NCBI RefSeq assembly: GCF_030056665.1
Contig: NZ_JASHIG010000018.1
Source of the DNA: Flectobacillus roseus
GTDB lineage: Bacteria > Bacteroidota > Bacteroidia > Cytophagales > Spirosomataceae
DNA length: 64,000 nucleotides
Strand: one strand, 5' to 3'
Shown: one piece after another, positions 44,658 to 53,518 of the stretch
How positions within the stretch are numbered: position 1 is the first letter of the stretch
Layout of the letters: each line of letters starts with the position of its first letter
The notes under the pieces: model-generated
The model's database searches: none
Told to the model about the DNA's origin: nothing
What the model saw: the letters and a program-made list of their open reading frames with translations, nothing else
Position numbers and translations under genes: made by a program

Positions 44658-44954
44658 ATGGAGCTACCTATTTTTAATTATAACTATTCGAATGAAGGAA
44701 AAGGTCAGAAAGATGATTTGGAAGTAGTGAAGGATGAAAGATGGCTTGGGAATTCGTTGGTTGGATATATGGTCGATGAGCAAAATGGTGAATGGCTGGT
44801 ATCCTTGGTTTTTATTTCAAATGAAAATCCTTTAAAATTTGCCATCCGACGATTGGAGCGACACCATTCTATCGAAAAGGCAAATCAATATGCTATTCTT
44901 TCGCAAAAAACAGCAAGAATGCTGCAACCTTGCTATCAAAGTTTTAGTAATTAG
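44658..44954 (+). CDS. Small hypothetical protein
   Basis: 98-aa soluble protein, not recognised. It is rich in charged and aromatic residues (for example RWLGNSLVGYMVDEQNGEWLVSLVF near 28-52 read in parts) and has an Arg-rich segment, AIRRLERHHSIEKANQ. It has no signal, no helix-turn-helix and no cofactor motif. It lies alone between a MITE-like element and a repeat tract. The composition is protein-like, which supports it being real. Confidence 0.5.
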   Translation: MELPIFNYNYSNEGKGQKDDLEVVKDERWLGNSLVGYMVDEQNGEWLVSLVFISNENPLKFAIRRLERHHSIEKANQYAILSQKTARMLQPCYQSFSN

Positions 44955-45050
44955 GCAGTGAATTGTGAATGATGAATTGTGAGTTGTGAATAATGTTTTT
45001 TTATCGCTAAATTTCGAGTGAAAAACACCATTTATTAATAATTTACACTT

Positions 45051-45120
45051 ACAATTCATCATTCACAATTCATCATTCACAATTCATCATTCACAATTCA
45101 TCATTCACAATTCATCATTC
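45051..45120. repeat. 14-bp minisatellite, five copies
   Basis: Five exact tandem copies of ACAATTCATCATTC just downstream of the ATP-grasp gene stop codon. The word is close to the TTCATCATTCACAATTC-type intergenic words seen elsewhere. Confidence 0.8.
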
Positions 45121-45125
45121 ACAAC

Positions 45126-46073
45126 TCAAATACATTCTGAAACTACCAGACCTCGTTCTCTTACTTGTTCCTCTTTTTCGAGACGTAACAAAATTCTTCT
45201 GAAAATTTCTTGTAAACTGATGCCTTGATGTTGAGCAATAAATGGCAAAAAGCTATTCGAATCTAAATTTGGCATGGTATTGATGTCCAAAATATAGATT
45301 TTTCCGTCTGACACACGCACATCTGTGCGTGACATTCCTCTTAATCCTAAGGCATGATGTACACGTAAAACCATTTCCTGCATGGCTTGGCAAGTTTCCG
45401 CATCTAAGTCATGATTCAACACTTTTTCGGTACGACCGTATTGCTGTCCTGCAATGTACACTTCTCGCTCGTCGTCTGGACGAATTTCTAAGGGATTTAA
45501 ACAAATATAATCGCTTGCTTCTTCGTTAGGAATTACACCAACAGTAAACTCTCGACCCGAAAGATACGGTTGGATAATCATTTCATCCTTTTCCAATAAT
45601 TGCTGATAAGGAATACTTTCTTTATCAAACACTAACATGTTTTGATGAAGGCTACCGAAACGAGGCTTGGCAATAAAGCGAGTAAAGTTGGAAGTACTAA
45701 TTTCACTCAAAGGAATGATGGCAGGTGTTGGAACACCCACTTTGGCACATACCTCTGGTAAATGTAGTTTATCTTTAGCCAATATCTGTGACTGATAATT
45801 GCTAGCGGTATGCTTTATTCCATTATCTTCGAGCCAACGAACGATATCATGTTGTCCTTCGTCGCCAAAACCATAACATACGTTGAATACAATATCAAAT
45901 TGTTTGAGAAAATTGGCAAATTCGGAAGTGAATCCTACAAAATGGGTGACATAGGGGTAATATTCTTCGGGTGTGGAGGCTAAAAAATTAGCTACTGTAC
46001 GAGCAAAAATATTTTCCTTCCATGGGGTAAAGCTAGAATCCGAGTAAAGGTAGATAAGCCTTTTGGTTGTCAT
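45126..46073 (-). CDS. D-Ala-D-Ala ligase-like ATP-grasp protein
   Basis: 315 aa from the ATG at 46073; a TTG at 46115 would add 14 codons without conserved sequence. It shows the ATP-grasp fold: TASNYQSQILAKDKLHLPEV (as in Ddl enzymes), then FIAKPRFGSLHQ (ATP lysine), and the C-terminal LRGMSRTDVRVSDGKIYIL followed by DINTMPNLDSNS, which supplies metal-binding acidic residues and resembles Ddl. It is probably a dipeptide or amide ligase. The true murein Ddl may be another gene, as no mur genes are near. Confidence 0.82.
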   Translation of the reverse strand: MTTKRLIYLYSDSSFTPWKENIFARTVANFLASTPEEYYPYVTHFVGFTSEFANFLKQFDIVFNVCYGFGDEGQHDIVRWLEDNGIKHTASNYQSQILAKDKLHLPEVCAKVGVPTPAIIPLSEISTSNFTRFIAKPRFGSLHQNMLVFDKESIPYQQLLEKDEMIIQPYLSGREFTVGVIPNEEASDYICLNPLEIRPDDEREVYIAGQQYGRTEKVLNHDLDAETCQAMQEMVLRVHHALGLRGMSRTDVRVSDGKIYILDINTMPNLDSNSFLPFIAQHQGISLQEIFRRILLRLEKEEQVRERGLVVSECI

Positions 46074-46264
46074 GGGTAAAAAGGGTTTTAATTTCGACCC
46101 AAAATACTTGAACAAAATGGAGAAAAGGTTATCGGTATGTTATCTAATTATTATTCTTTTTTTCGGTTGTTTATCAGTACGTTACATATATTTTTCTTTA
46201 ATGCTAAATTAATAATTCCATAACCCGAAATACCATTTTAGCATTACATCTTTGCCCCTTAATT

Positions 46265-48832
46265 ATGTTATCAAATCAATTTATTTTGAAAGCGTTTTAT
46301 CGACCACTTTGGCTTTTTTGTATTCTACTAATTGCTTGGAATTCTAGTGCACAAACTTATATCAAGGTAAAAGGAAAGGTGGTTGATGCCAAGACCAACG
46401 AAGTTATTCCTTTTGCTAGTATTTTGATTCAAGGTACCAATCGTGGAACGCAAACCGACCTCAACGGTAATTTCTTTATAGAAACTTCCGCTCAGCATCC
46501 TTCTATCAAAATCTCTATTATTGGGTATCAGTCCCAAACCAAAACCTTTCAAACGTCCAAAGACGTGCAACAACTTACGGTGCGTCTTCAATCGCTCAAT
46601 ACTAGTTTGGACGAAGTGGTGGTAAAAGGGAAAAAAGATAAATACCGCAATAAGGACAATCCTGCCGTGCAACTGGTGCGAAAGGTGATTGAGCATAAAT
46701 CAAAAAATCGCCCCGAGGCACTTGATTTTTATCAATACAATAAATACGAAAAGTTAGAATTTGATTTGAGTAATATTTCTGAAAAATTTAGAAATAAGCG
46801 CTCTCTTCGCAAGTTTGACTTTGTATTTAACCACCTCGATACCTCCAAAATCACAGGGAAGGTTACGTTGCCCATGTATCTCAAGGAGACTATCTCTGAT
46901 GTGTATTACCGTAAAAATCCAGAATCTAAAAAAGAGGTTATTACTGGAGATAAAATGACTGGTCTGGGTGGCTATGTGGATAACAATGGGATAAAACTCT
47001 ATTTGGAGGCATTGTATCAAGAGGTCAATTTTTATGACAACAATATTCTATTACTGGCGAAGCAATTTTTAGGGCCAACCTCACCGATTGCACCGCAGTT
47101 TTATCGTTATGCCATTATTGATACAACCGTTTATAAAGACACAAAATGCATCACTTTAGGCTTTGCACCTCGCAATACCAATGACCAATTGTTTCAAGGA
47201 CAAATGCTCGTAGCTATGGATTCGAGCTATGCAGTTCGAAAAGTGGAAATGGGTTTTTCGAAAGATATTAATGTCAATTTTGTGACTGACCTCAAAATTG
47301 CGCAGGAATTTGAATTTGTGGGTGATAAAGGTTTGATGCTTACCAAGGACGATTTAATCATTGAATTTAATCCTCTGAAAAAAGAAAACGGTATGAGCTT
47401 ATTTGGACAAAGAAGCGTGTCCTATCATGATTACAAGCTCAATGTACCTATCGTGGCAAACCGTTTTGAGGGCTATCGTACCGAAGTACTCAAAGACGCC
47501 ACGCAACGCAAAGATGATTATTGGTCACAAGCGCGTCACCAACCACTTAGTACCAAAGAAATGGGTATTTACACCATGGTTGATAGTGTCAAAAGTGTGC
47601 CAGCATTCCAAAGGTTTATGAATACGGCCTCTTTCTTGATGGAAGGATACAAGCCTTTGGGAGCTTTCGAAATAGGTCCTGTAAATACTTTTTATAGTTT
47701 TAACCCCGTGGAAGGGCTTCGTCTGCGTTTGGGCGGGCGTACTACTGCCAAATTTAGCGAACGAATGGCCTTTGAGGTATATTCGGCTTATGGTTTCCGT
47801 GATCAAAAGTGGAAGTATTTTGCCTCGGCGACACTATCGCTTACCGACCATAACATTTATACCTATCCGATTCGACATTTACGATTGTCTTATCAAAATG
47901 ACTTAAAAATCCCTGGGCAAGAATTACAGTTTGTTCAAGAAGATAACTTTTTACTTTCTTTCAAAAGGGGTATCAACAACCAACGAACCTACAACCAGGT
48001 TTGGACACTCGACTGGCTACGAGAATCGAAATCTGGGGTAGCGTGGAGTGCACAAATCAAGAAAACGATTCAAACACCAACGGGCTCGTTGACCTACGAA
48101 AATGGCTTAGGTCAAACCGTACCTCAACTCGACAATACAGAATTTGGGGTAGGGTTGAGATATGCCCCTAATGAGCAGTTTTATCAAGGAAAAAACTATC
48201 GTATCCCGATTGTGAATCAATATCCCGTTATTCAACTACGCTATAATTATTCGCCAAAAGGATTTTTGGGAAGTGAATACGAATATAGTCGCGTAATGGC
48301 ACAGATGTACAAAAGGGTCAATATTCCGCCATTGGGTTATACCAATTTAACGATTGAAGGTGCCAAACTGTGGGGGAAAGTACCATTTCCGCTGTTGCTC
48401 ATTCATAGAGCCAACCAAACGTATTCGTATCAGTTAGAGTCCTATAACTTGATGAACTTCTTGGAGTTTGTGAGTGATCAATATGCTACCATATTTTTCG
48501 ATCATCATTTCAACGGATTTTTCTTTAATAAAATTCCCTTGTTGAACCGACTCAAAATTCGTGAAGTAGCCACATTTACAGGTTTGTGGGGAAGTGTATC
48601 TGACCAGAACAAACCTTCGTCGGATAATCAGTTACTGGCGTTTCCCAAATATGCCAATGGCGACCCTATTACTTATTCATTGGACCACCGACCTTATATG
48701 GAGATGAGTGTAGGGGTAGAAAACGTATTTAAAATTCTTAGAATAGACCTCCTCAAACGACTATCTTATCTCGACCATCCCAATGCACCAAGTTCGCTGG
48801 CAATTAGATTTAGAGTGAAGTTTGATTTTTAG
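46265..48832 (+). CDS. DUF5686 family protein with carboxypeptidase-like regulatory domain
   Basis: 855-aa exported protein with an N-terminal signal (about residues 10-30, ending SSAQ). Residues 33-120 form a CarboxypepD-regulatory (PF13715-like) domain of the kind found in front of TonB-dependent receptors: VKGKVVDAKTNEVIPFASIL and GTQTDLNGNFF. The remainder is DUF5686, a Bacteroidota family of likely outer-membrane barrels (ending SLAIRFRVKFDF). It is not a complete TonB receptor: there is no plug. Function is unknown. Confidence 0.85.
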   Translation: MLSNQFILKAFYRPLWLFCILLIAWNSSAQTYIKVKGKVVDAKTNEVIPFASILIQGTNRGTQTDLNGNFFIETSAQHPSIKISIIGYQSQTKTFQTSKDVQQLTVRLQSLNTSLDEVVVKGKKDKYRNKDNPAVQLVRKVIEHKSKNRPEALDFYQYNKYEKLEFDLSNISEKFRNKRSLRKFDFVFNHLDTSKITGKVTLPMYLKETISDVYYRKNPESKKEVITGDKMTGLGGYVDNNGIKLYLEALYQEVNFYDNNILLLAKQFLGPTSPIAPQFYRYAIIDTTVYKDTKCITLGFAPRNTNDQLFQGQMLVAMDSSYAVRKVEMGFSKDINVNFVTDLKIAQEFEFVGDKGLMLTKDDLIIEFNPLKKENGMSLFGQRSVSYHDYKLNVPIVANRFEGYRTEVLKDATQRKDDYWSQARHQPLSTKEMGIYTMVDSVKSVPAFQRFMNTASFLMEGYKPLGAFEIGPVNTFYSFNPVEGLRLRLGGRTTAKFSERMAFEVYSAYGFRDQKWKYFASATLSLTDHNIYTYPIRHLRLSYQNDLKIPGQELQFVQEDNFLLSFKRGINNQRTYNQVWTLDWLRESKSGVAWSAQIKKTIQTPTGSLTYENGLGQTVPQLDNTEFGVGLRYAPNEQFYQGKNYRIPIVNQYPVIQLRYNYSPKGFLGSEYEYSRVMAQMYKRVNIPPLGYTNLTIEGAKLWGKVPFPLLLIHRANQTYSYQLESYNLMNFLEFVSDQYATIFFDHHFNGFFFNKIPLLNRLKIREVATFTGLWGSVSDQNKPSSDNQLLAFPKYANGDPITYSLDHRPYMEMSVGVENVFKILRIDLLKRLSYLDHPNAPSSLAIRFRVKFDF

Positions 48833-48885
48833 GCACAAGGCAACAGGCACGAGGCAAAGAGTGTTAAAATTGTTTTTTAGTAACG

Positions 48886-48917
48886 ATAGAGACGCCAAAC
48901 TTGGCGTCTCTATTTTT
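48886..48917 (+). terminator. Terminator after the DUF5686 gene
   Basis: Perfect 13-bp stem ATAGAGACGCCAA / TTGGCGTCTCTAT then T5. Its stem word, TAGAGACG, is shared with other intergenic hairpins in the window. The stretch 48832-48872 before it is a partial copy of the 33168-33237 repeat. Confidence 0.85.
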
Positions 48918-48961
48918 GTAATATCTCAATCCTATTTTATCATCATTCCTATCAAAAATTA

Positions 48962-49171
48962 TTAGAAAAATGGTCTGATAAGTTCTATTTGATTACCAAT
49001 GGTTTTACTAAAATGAGCTTTGTAGAAAGGTCCTGAATTATTAGGGTCAAATAGAAAATTTCGACGAATACCCATATATTCAAAGGAAAAGATATATCCG
49101 CCTTGGTCGTAAGCATCGGGATTGCCAAAAATGTTTCTAGGTTCAAAAAGCATCCACAAAGGAATCGTCAC
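48962..49171 (-). CDS. Short ORF, possibly third gene of a small operon with a damaged start
   Basis: 69 codons from GTG at 49171. The frame continues upstream, giving a basic stretch before LLVTIPLWMLF, which together look like a signal peptide with no usable start codon. An ATG at 49208 overlaps the preceding gene's stop (ATGA) but is in another frame. This fits a small frameshift in the signal-peptide region, or an unusual start. The body (NPDAYDQGGYIFSFEYMG) looks protein-like. Unrecognised. Confidence 0.35.
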   Translation of the reverse strand: MTIPLWMLFEPRNIFGNPDAYDQGGYIFSFEYMGIRRNFLFDPNNSGPFYKAHFSKTIGNQIELIRPFF

Positions 49172-49204
49172 TAATAATTTGGTATTAGAATTTTCATTTC
49201 GTTT

Positions 49205-49426
49205 TCATTGTGTTGGCAAGTTAGATGGGTTTCTCTGTGAATTACAGTAAGTTTTTGGATATGATTTAGATAACCCTTGCGGACTCACTTCATATACAAC
49301 TGCGCATGAGTCCATACATTCACACGTATAAAAGCCATACGACTGTATAGAGGGAGTGATAGAAATTGTAAAAGACAATAAGAAAAATAGACTCAAGCCT
49401 AAAAAAATCTTTGATGAACGATTCAT
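49205..49426 (-). CDS. Small exported cysteine-containing protein
   Basis: 73-aa product with a Sec signal (residues 1-22). The mature part, about 45 residues, has four cysteines in YTCECMDSC and TYCNSQ, suggesting disulphides or metal binding in the periplasm. It starts 4 bp after the stop of the 49431-50165 gene and is probably co-transcribed and translationally coupled. No family recognised. Confidence 0.5.
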   Translation of the reverse strand: MNRSSKIFLGLSLFFLLSFTISITPSIQSYGFYTCECMDSCAVVYEVSPQGLSKSYPKTYCNSQRNPSNLPTQ

Positions 49427-49430
49427 GATA

Positions 49431-50165
49431 TTAAAGTGAGCTACAATTACAGTTTACTTGTTTCCAAACCTCATTGTAAGTTGGCAGTAATAGATTTTGC
49501 TTCAGCGAAACTTTAGTTTTTTGAATTCTTTTTCTTTGAAAATCAATGAATCCCAATTCACTTGTCAAGCTTCCTTCTTTGGGAAAATAGGAAACGTAAT
49601 ACGCCCCATTTTTATCATAAATATTTTGATATTCTAATCCATCCATATTTTCGATACTCATGAGTATTTTATGATTTTTTAAATCGTAAATGGTCAAAAT
49701 TTGAATATCAGAGGAGTAATTAGCAAAAAGATAACGCCCATCCTTTGACACTGCAAAAGCTCCGCCTTGTAATGTGGTCAACTTTCCACTAGCATTAATC
49801 AGTAGAGTTTCACCATCATAGTCACCAAATTTAGATACGATAAAGTAATCCTTGAGAGGTTGCTGAGAGGGAAGATATAGACCAGAGCATGAGCCTACAG
49901 GATCTATATCATAAAATTTCTTGCTCACAGTTTTTCGATTCTTTCTGATATATAACCAAGCACGACATGCAAATTGATTGGCAGTGTTTTTCTTGGGATG
50001 TATCATCGTAGTAATAACTTCTAACGAACCCCACTGCGAAGTATCACTTTGAGTTATGTACTTACGACTAGGGTAAATCTCCTTTTTGTAGGTCAAAAAC
50101 TTATTAACTTGTCCCCAACTCTTAAAGGATAACAAAGTAAAGAATAGAAAAAATGCTTTTTTCAT
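49431..50165 (-). CDS. Exported protein of unknown function
   Basis: 244-aa protein with a clear Sec signal (MKKAFFLFFTLLSFKSWG, cleaved about residue 19). The body has propeller-like strand repeats, for example GAFAVSKDGRYLFANYSS and IQILTIYDLKNHKILMSI, which suggest a small WD/YVTN-like beta-propeller or a remnant of one. It ends with a Cys-rich VNCNCSSL. It is first of a two- or three-gene minus-strand group of small exported proteins. No enzyme motif is visible. Confidence 0.6.
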   Translation of the reverse strand: MKKAFFLFFTLLSFKSWGQVNKFLTYKKEIYPSRKYITQSDTSQWGSLEVITTMIHPKKNTANQFACRAWLYIRKNRKTVSKKFYDIDPVGSCSGLYLPSQQPLKDYFIVSKFGDYDGETLLINASGKLTTLQGGAFAVSKDGRYLFANYSSDIQILTIYDLKNHKILMSIENMDGLEYQNIYDKNGAYYVSYFPKEGSLTSELGFIDFQRKRIQKTKVSLKQNLLLPTYNEVWKQVNCNCSSL

Positions 50166-50495
50166 AGGCGTTTACTAATAAGGTTTGATCGATAAGACAA
50201 GTTATAAAAAACAATATCATTCAGCCAAATTTACTAGTTCAAGACTTAGTCTTGGACTCATTTTTTAAACAGTTTAAAACTGTATTTACAAAATTCAGCT
50301 GAATAAAACTTTTCGTTTTGCCCAACAATAACCTATGGTTTGTTTTTGGGTTGCACTTCCTTTATTATCAAATTGTTAACTCAATAATTCGTAACCTATT
50401 CATAATATTTGGGTAATAATAATTCTCTACTTTTACATCACAGAAAACGCTAGATATTCCTAGAATTCTGGACTCACTAAGCTTATCAATAGCGG
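50166..50495. other. Gene-free stretch with repeat copy C
   Basis: 330 bp between the divergent minus-strand exported-protein group and the sugar locus. It holds the 50-bp palindromic repeat copy C (50233-50282); the rest is AT-rich and shows no gene. The promoter of the sugar locus must be in 50290-50490. Confidence 0.5.
50233..50282 (+). repeat. 50-bp palindromic repeat, copy C
   Basis: ACTAGTTCAAGACTTAG, then a spacer and a near-palindrome ending TTTAAAACTG. Same family as copies A and B. Confidence 0.65.
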
Positions 50496-51551
50496 ATGCA
50501 TATACCAAAGAAAATACTGTTTATCACAGGGTCGATTAACCAAACCTCGCAGATGCACCAAATCGCTCAGCAATTGCCTGAGTATGATTGTTGGTTTAGT
50601 CAGATTTTTGCAGACTCGCCCTTGGTGAACTGGGTGATCGAAAATACCACTTGGGCCGACCGCACGGTTCTGGCAGGGCAGTTTCGTCGCAATTCGGAGA
50701 CCTATTGCGCTGAGCACGGTTTGCAGATGGACTACAAAGCACAAAAAAATCGCTATGATTTGGTGGTCTATTGTTCGGATTTGATTATTCCTGACAGAAT
50801 GCTTCAAACCAAAACTTTGTGGGTGCAAGAAGGTATGATAGATGAATGCACCACTATTAGCAAATGGGTCAAAAAATTACATCTTCCTCCTTATTTAGCT
50901 ATAGGAACATCCCTGAATGGTACTTCCAATATTTGCGATGTGTATTGTGCTGCATCGGAAGGCTACAAAGGATATTTTTCTGACATGGGAACCCAAGCTC
51001 ACAAAATCATGGTAACAGGTATGCCTAATTTTGATAATTGTGAAAAGTTTGTGGATAATACCCTAGATATGAAAAACTATGTGTTGGTAACTACTTCTGA
51101 TATTCGCGAATGTTACCGACCAGACGATAGAGTAGGCTTTATTAAACGTTGTGTTGAAATCGCCAACGGACGACCATTGGTATTTAAGCTACATCCCAAC
51201 GAGATTTTTGAAAGAGCTATTGCCGAAATTAAAGAAAATACGCCCGAAGGTACTTTTATTTACACTAATGGCAATGTAAATCACATGATTGCCAATTGCG
51301 ACGAATTAATTACACAGTACTCGACGCTCGTATATGTGGGTATTGCCTTGGGGAAAAAAGTACATTCTTATTTTGATGTTGAGGAGCTAAAAAGATTAGC
51401 CCCAATTCAGAATGGGGGTACTTCTGCTCAAAATATTGCTCGTGTATGCCGTGACTTTTTGGAATTTAATGGTAAAAAAGAAGACTTTACCAAACAGTAT
51501 CAATACACTGCGACACCCATTATTAAACCTAGTCTTTGCGAAATCGCATGA
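50496..51551 (+). CDS. GT-B-like glycosyl/glycerophosphotransferase, first gene of sugar locus
   Basis: 351-aa cytoplasmic protein with a GT-B/UDP-GlcNAc-2-epimerase-like layout. The N-terminal strand KILFITGSINQTSQMHQIAQ opens the first Rossmann domain. The C-terminal domain has VFKLHPNEIFERA, an HP motif shared by CDP-glycerol transferases, polysialyltransferases and related CMP/CDP-sugar transferases, and ELITQYSTLVYVGIALGKKV, which resembles the acceptor-site end of such domains. It could be the transferase for the CMP-sugar made by the following genes, or a 2-epimerase. Its stop overlaps the next start (ATGA), so the two are translationally coupled. Confidence 0.65.
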   Translation: MHIPKKILFITGSINQTSQMHQIAQQLPEYDCWFSQIFADSPLVNWVIENTTWADRTVLAGQFRRNSETYCAEHGLQMDYKAQKNRYDLVVYCSDLIIPDRMLQTKTLWVQEGMIDECTTISKWVKKLHLPPYLAIGTSLNGTSNICDVYCAASEGYKGYFSDMGTQAHKIMVTGMPNFDNCEKFVDNTLDMKNYVLVTTSDIRECYRPDDRVGFIKRCVEIANGRPLVFKLHPNEIFERAIAEIKENTPEGTFIYTNGNVNHMIANCDELITQYSTLVYVGIALGKKVHSYFDVEELKRLAPIQNGGTSAQNIARVCRDFLEFNGKKEDFTKQYQYTATPIIKPSLCEIA

Positions 51552-52408
51552 GTCAAACGCCAGTTATCACCATCGTCGTACAAGCTCGCATGAGTTCGAG
51601 CCGATTGCCAGGTAAAGTAATGCTTCCTATCTTGGAAGAGCCCCTACTTTACCGCATGATAGAGCGTCTTCGAATGGTAAAGCGTATATCACATATCGTT
51701 ATAGCAACTTCTGATCATACACATGACGATGTCATTGAGCGTTTTTGTAAAAACTATCAAATAGATTGTTACAGAGGAAGTCTTAATGATTTACTCGACA
51801 GGCATTGGCAAGTAGGGCATTTGACCGAAGCAGACGTTGTTCTTAAAATACCATCAGACTGTCCACTTATCGACCCTCGTATTGTGGATAAAGTATTAGA
51901 TGTGTACTTGTCAGCACCCGACAAATATGATTATATAAGTAACTTACATCCTGCTACTTATCCCGATGGCAACGATGTAGAGATTATGAGTTTTAAAGCC
52001 CTAACCAAAGCTTGGGAGGAGGCAGTTCGGCCTTTGGAACTAGAGCATACAACGCCTTATTTCTGGGAGAATCCAGAGAAGTTCAAACTAGGCAATGTAC
52101 TTTGGGAAACAGGTTTAGATTATTCAATGTCACACAGATTTACCATAGATTACCATGAAGACTACCAATTTATTAAGCGGATTTTTGAAGAGCTATATCC
52201 TCTCAAGCCTGAGTTCTCTTTGGAAGATATTTTAAATTTATTGGCGCAAAAGCCTGAAATTATGGCTATTAACGCTCAGTGGGCAGGTGTCAATTGGTAT
52301 CGAAACCATTTGGACGAGCTAAAAACTATCGATGCTTCTATGACGGTTCAGGTAGAGGCACAGGGTCTGGTGCCTTCCCCAAAACTATCAAATTCCAATG
52401 AGTCATAA
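51548..52408 (+). CDS. SpsF/NeuA-like cytidylyltransferase
   Basis: 286 aa starting at the ATG at 51548, four bases before the end of the previous gene; a TTG at 51536 is a poorer alternative. It is an SpsF/acylneuraminate-type nucleotidyltransferase: VVQARMSSSRLPGKVML is the nucleotide loop (R-x4-R-L-P-G-K), and VVLKIPSDCPLIDP is the metal-binding/active-site segment. The family transfers CMP from CTP to ulosonic acids or related sugars. In this locus the likely substrate is the product of the NeuB-like enzyme encoded downstream. The C-terminal ~110 residues beyond the core are of unknown role. Confidence 0.82.
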   Translation: MSQTPVITIVVQARMSSSRLPGKVMLPILEEPLLYRMIERLRMVKRISHIVIATSDHTHDDVIERFCKNYQIDCYRGSLNDLLDRHWQVGHLTEADVVLKIPSDCPLIDPRIVDKVLDVYLSAPDKYDYISNLHPATYPDGNDVEIMSFKALTKAWEEAVRPLELEHTTPYFWENPEKFKLGNVLWETGLDYSMSHRFTIDYHEDYQFIKRIFEELYPLKPEFSLEDILNLLAQKPEIMAINAQWAGVNWYRNHLDELKTIDASMTVQVEAQGLVPSPKLSNSNES

Positions 52409-52560
52409 GTAATAATGATTGTTGGAAAAATAAGTCTTTTTTTATTAGAATTCTTGGTATAAGACGCGGCGTAGAACGTCTATCCTTTAAAAATAAAAAA
52501 GTGTAATTAGATTGAAAAATCACTCATTCATTCAATCGAAACTCACTCAATAAACTCCCC

Positions 52561-53418
52561 ATGAACGAAGTAAAATTAAAGAAATTGGAGCAAACGGCTT
52601 TACGAGTTCGTGAGCATATCATCAAGCTTTCGACCGACGGAGGCTGTTTTGTGGGTGCATCGCTTTCAGCAACCGATTTAATCGTTTACCTCTACACAGA
52701 ATTCCTCAACTTAAACTCTTCTAACTTGGATGACCCCGACAGAGACTATTTGTTTTTGTCGAAAGGGCACGATGTGCCAGCACTTTATGGTACGTTGGTC
52801 GAAATGGGTGTTTTAGAAGCAGAGAGACTGCAAAACCACTTATCAACCAACGACCATATCTATTGGCATCCCAATACCCAAATCCCTGGTATTGAGTTTC
52901 ATTCGGGTTCTTTGGGACATTTGCCAGCGGTATCAGTGGGTGTGGCAATGGACTTGAAAATTAGTGGTTCTCAAAATCGCGTAGTATGTATCTTGGGCGA
53001 TGGCGAGCTTAATGAAGGTTCGGTTTGGGAGGCAGTTATGGTGGCACACGCGCACAAATTAGACAACCTTATTTTTGTGGTGGATCGCAACAATTTCCAA
53101 GCCAATATGGCCACAGAAGACCTTATTCCACTTGAGCCTTTAGTAGATAAATTTGAGGCTTTTGGTTGGGAAGTATGTCGCATTGATGGTCATAATTTCT
53201 TGGATTTGGAAGAAGCCTTTGCAGACTTGCCATACAAAAAACATAAACCAAGTGTAATAATAGCCGATACAGTTCGAGGAAAAGGTTTACCAAGTATCGA
53301 AGCTCGTGCTGACCGTTGGTTTTGCAATTTTTCGACTGTAGAAATTGAACAACTCTTACAAGAACTCCACGGGCAACAAAAGGCTCAAATAGATTCAGAA
53401 ACCCTTGTGGTAAGATAG
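52561..53418 (+). CDS. Transketolase-like N-terminal subunit
   Basis: 285-aa thiamine-diphosphate-binding half of a split transketolase. The ThDP motif is GDGELNEGSVWEA near residue 143, followed about 25 residues later by VVDRNNFQ. LSKGHDVPALYG near residue 62 and the HSGSLGHLP segment match transketolase. The start ATG opens a helix-rich entry region. It cooperates with the following gene, which encodes the pyrimidine and C-terminal domains. Split transketolases often belong to special sugar pathways rather than the pentose phosphate pathway. Confidence 0.9.
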   Translation: MNEVKLKKLEQTALRVREHIIKLSTDGGCFVGASLSATDLIVYLYTEFLNLNSSNLDDPDRDYLFLSKGHDVPALYGTLVEMGVLEAERLQNHLSTNDHIYWHPNTQIPGIEFHSGSLGHLPAVSVGVAMDLKISGSQNRVVCILGDGELNEGSVWEAVMVAHAHKLDNLIFVVDRNNFQANMATEDLIPLEPLVDKFEAFGWEVCRIDGHNFLDLEEAFADLPYKKHKPSVIIADTVRGKGLPSIEARADRWFCNFSTVEIEQLLQELHGQQKAQIDSETLVVR

Positions 53419-53518
53419 AACTTAGAGACGTTGCACTGCAAGGTCTTATTGAGTGGCTGAGTAAAGTATGTAATTATTAATTCACAACTCACTCATTCAC
53501 AATTAACTAATTGAATTT

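Noticed and set aside
45126..46073. Housekeeping D-alanine-D-alanine ligase (ddl)
   Set aside because: Ddl-like motifs are present, but there are no mur/fts neighbours and the N-terminal domain is diverged, so the gene symbol is withheld.
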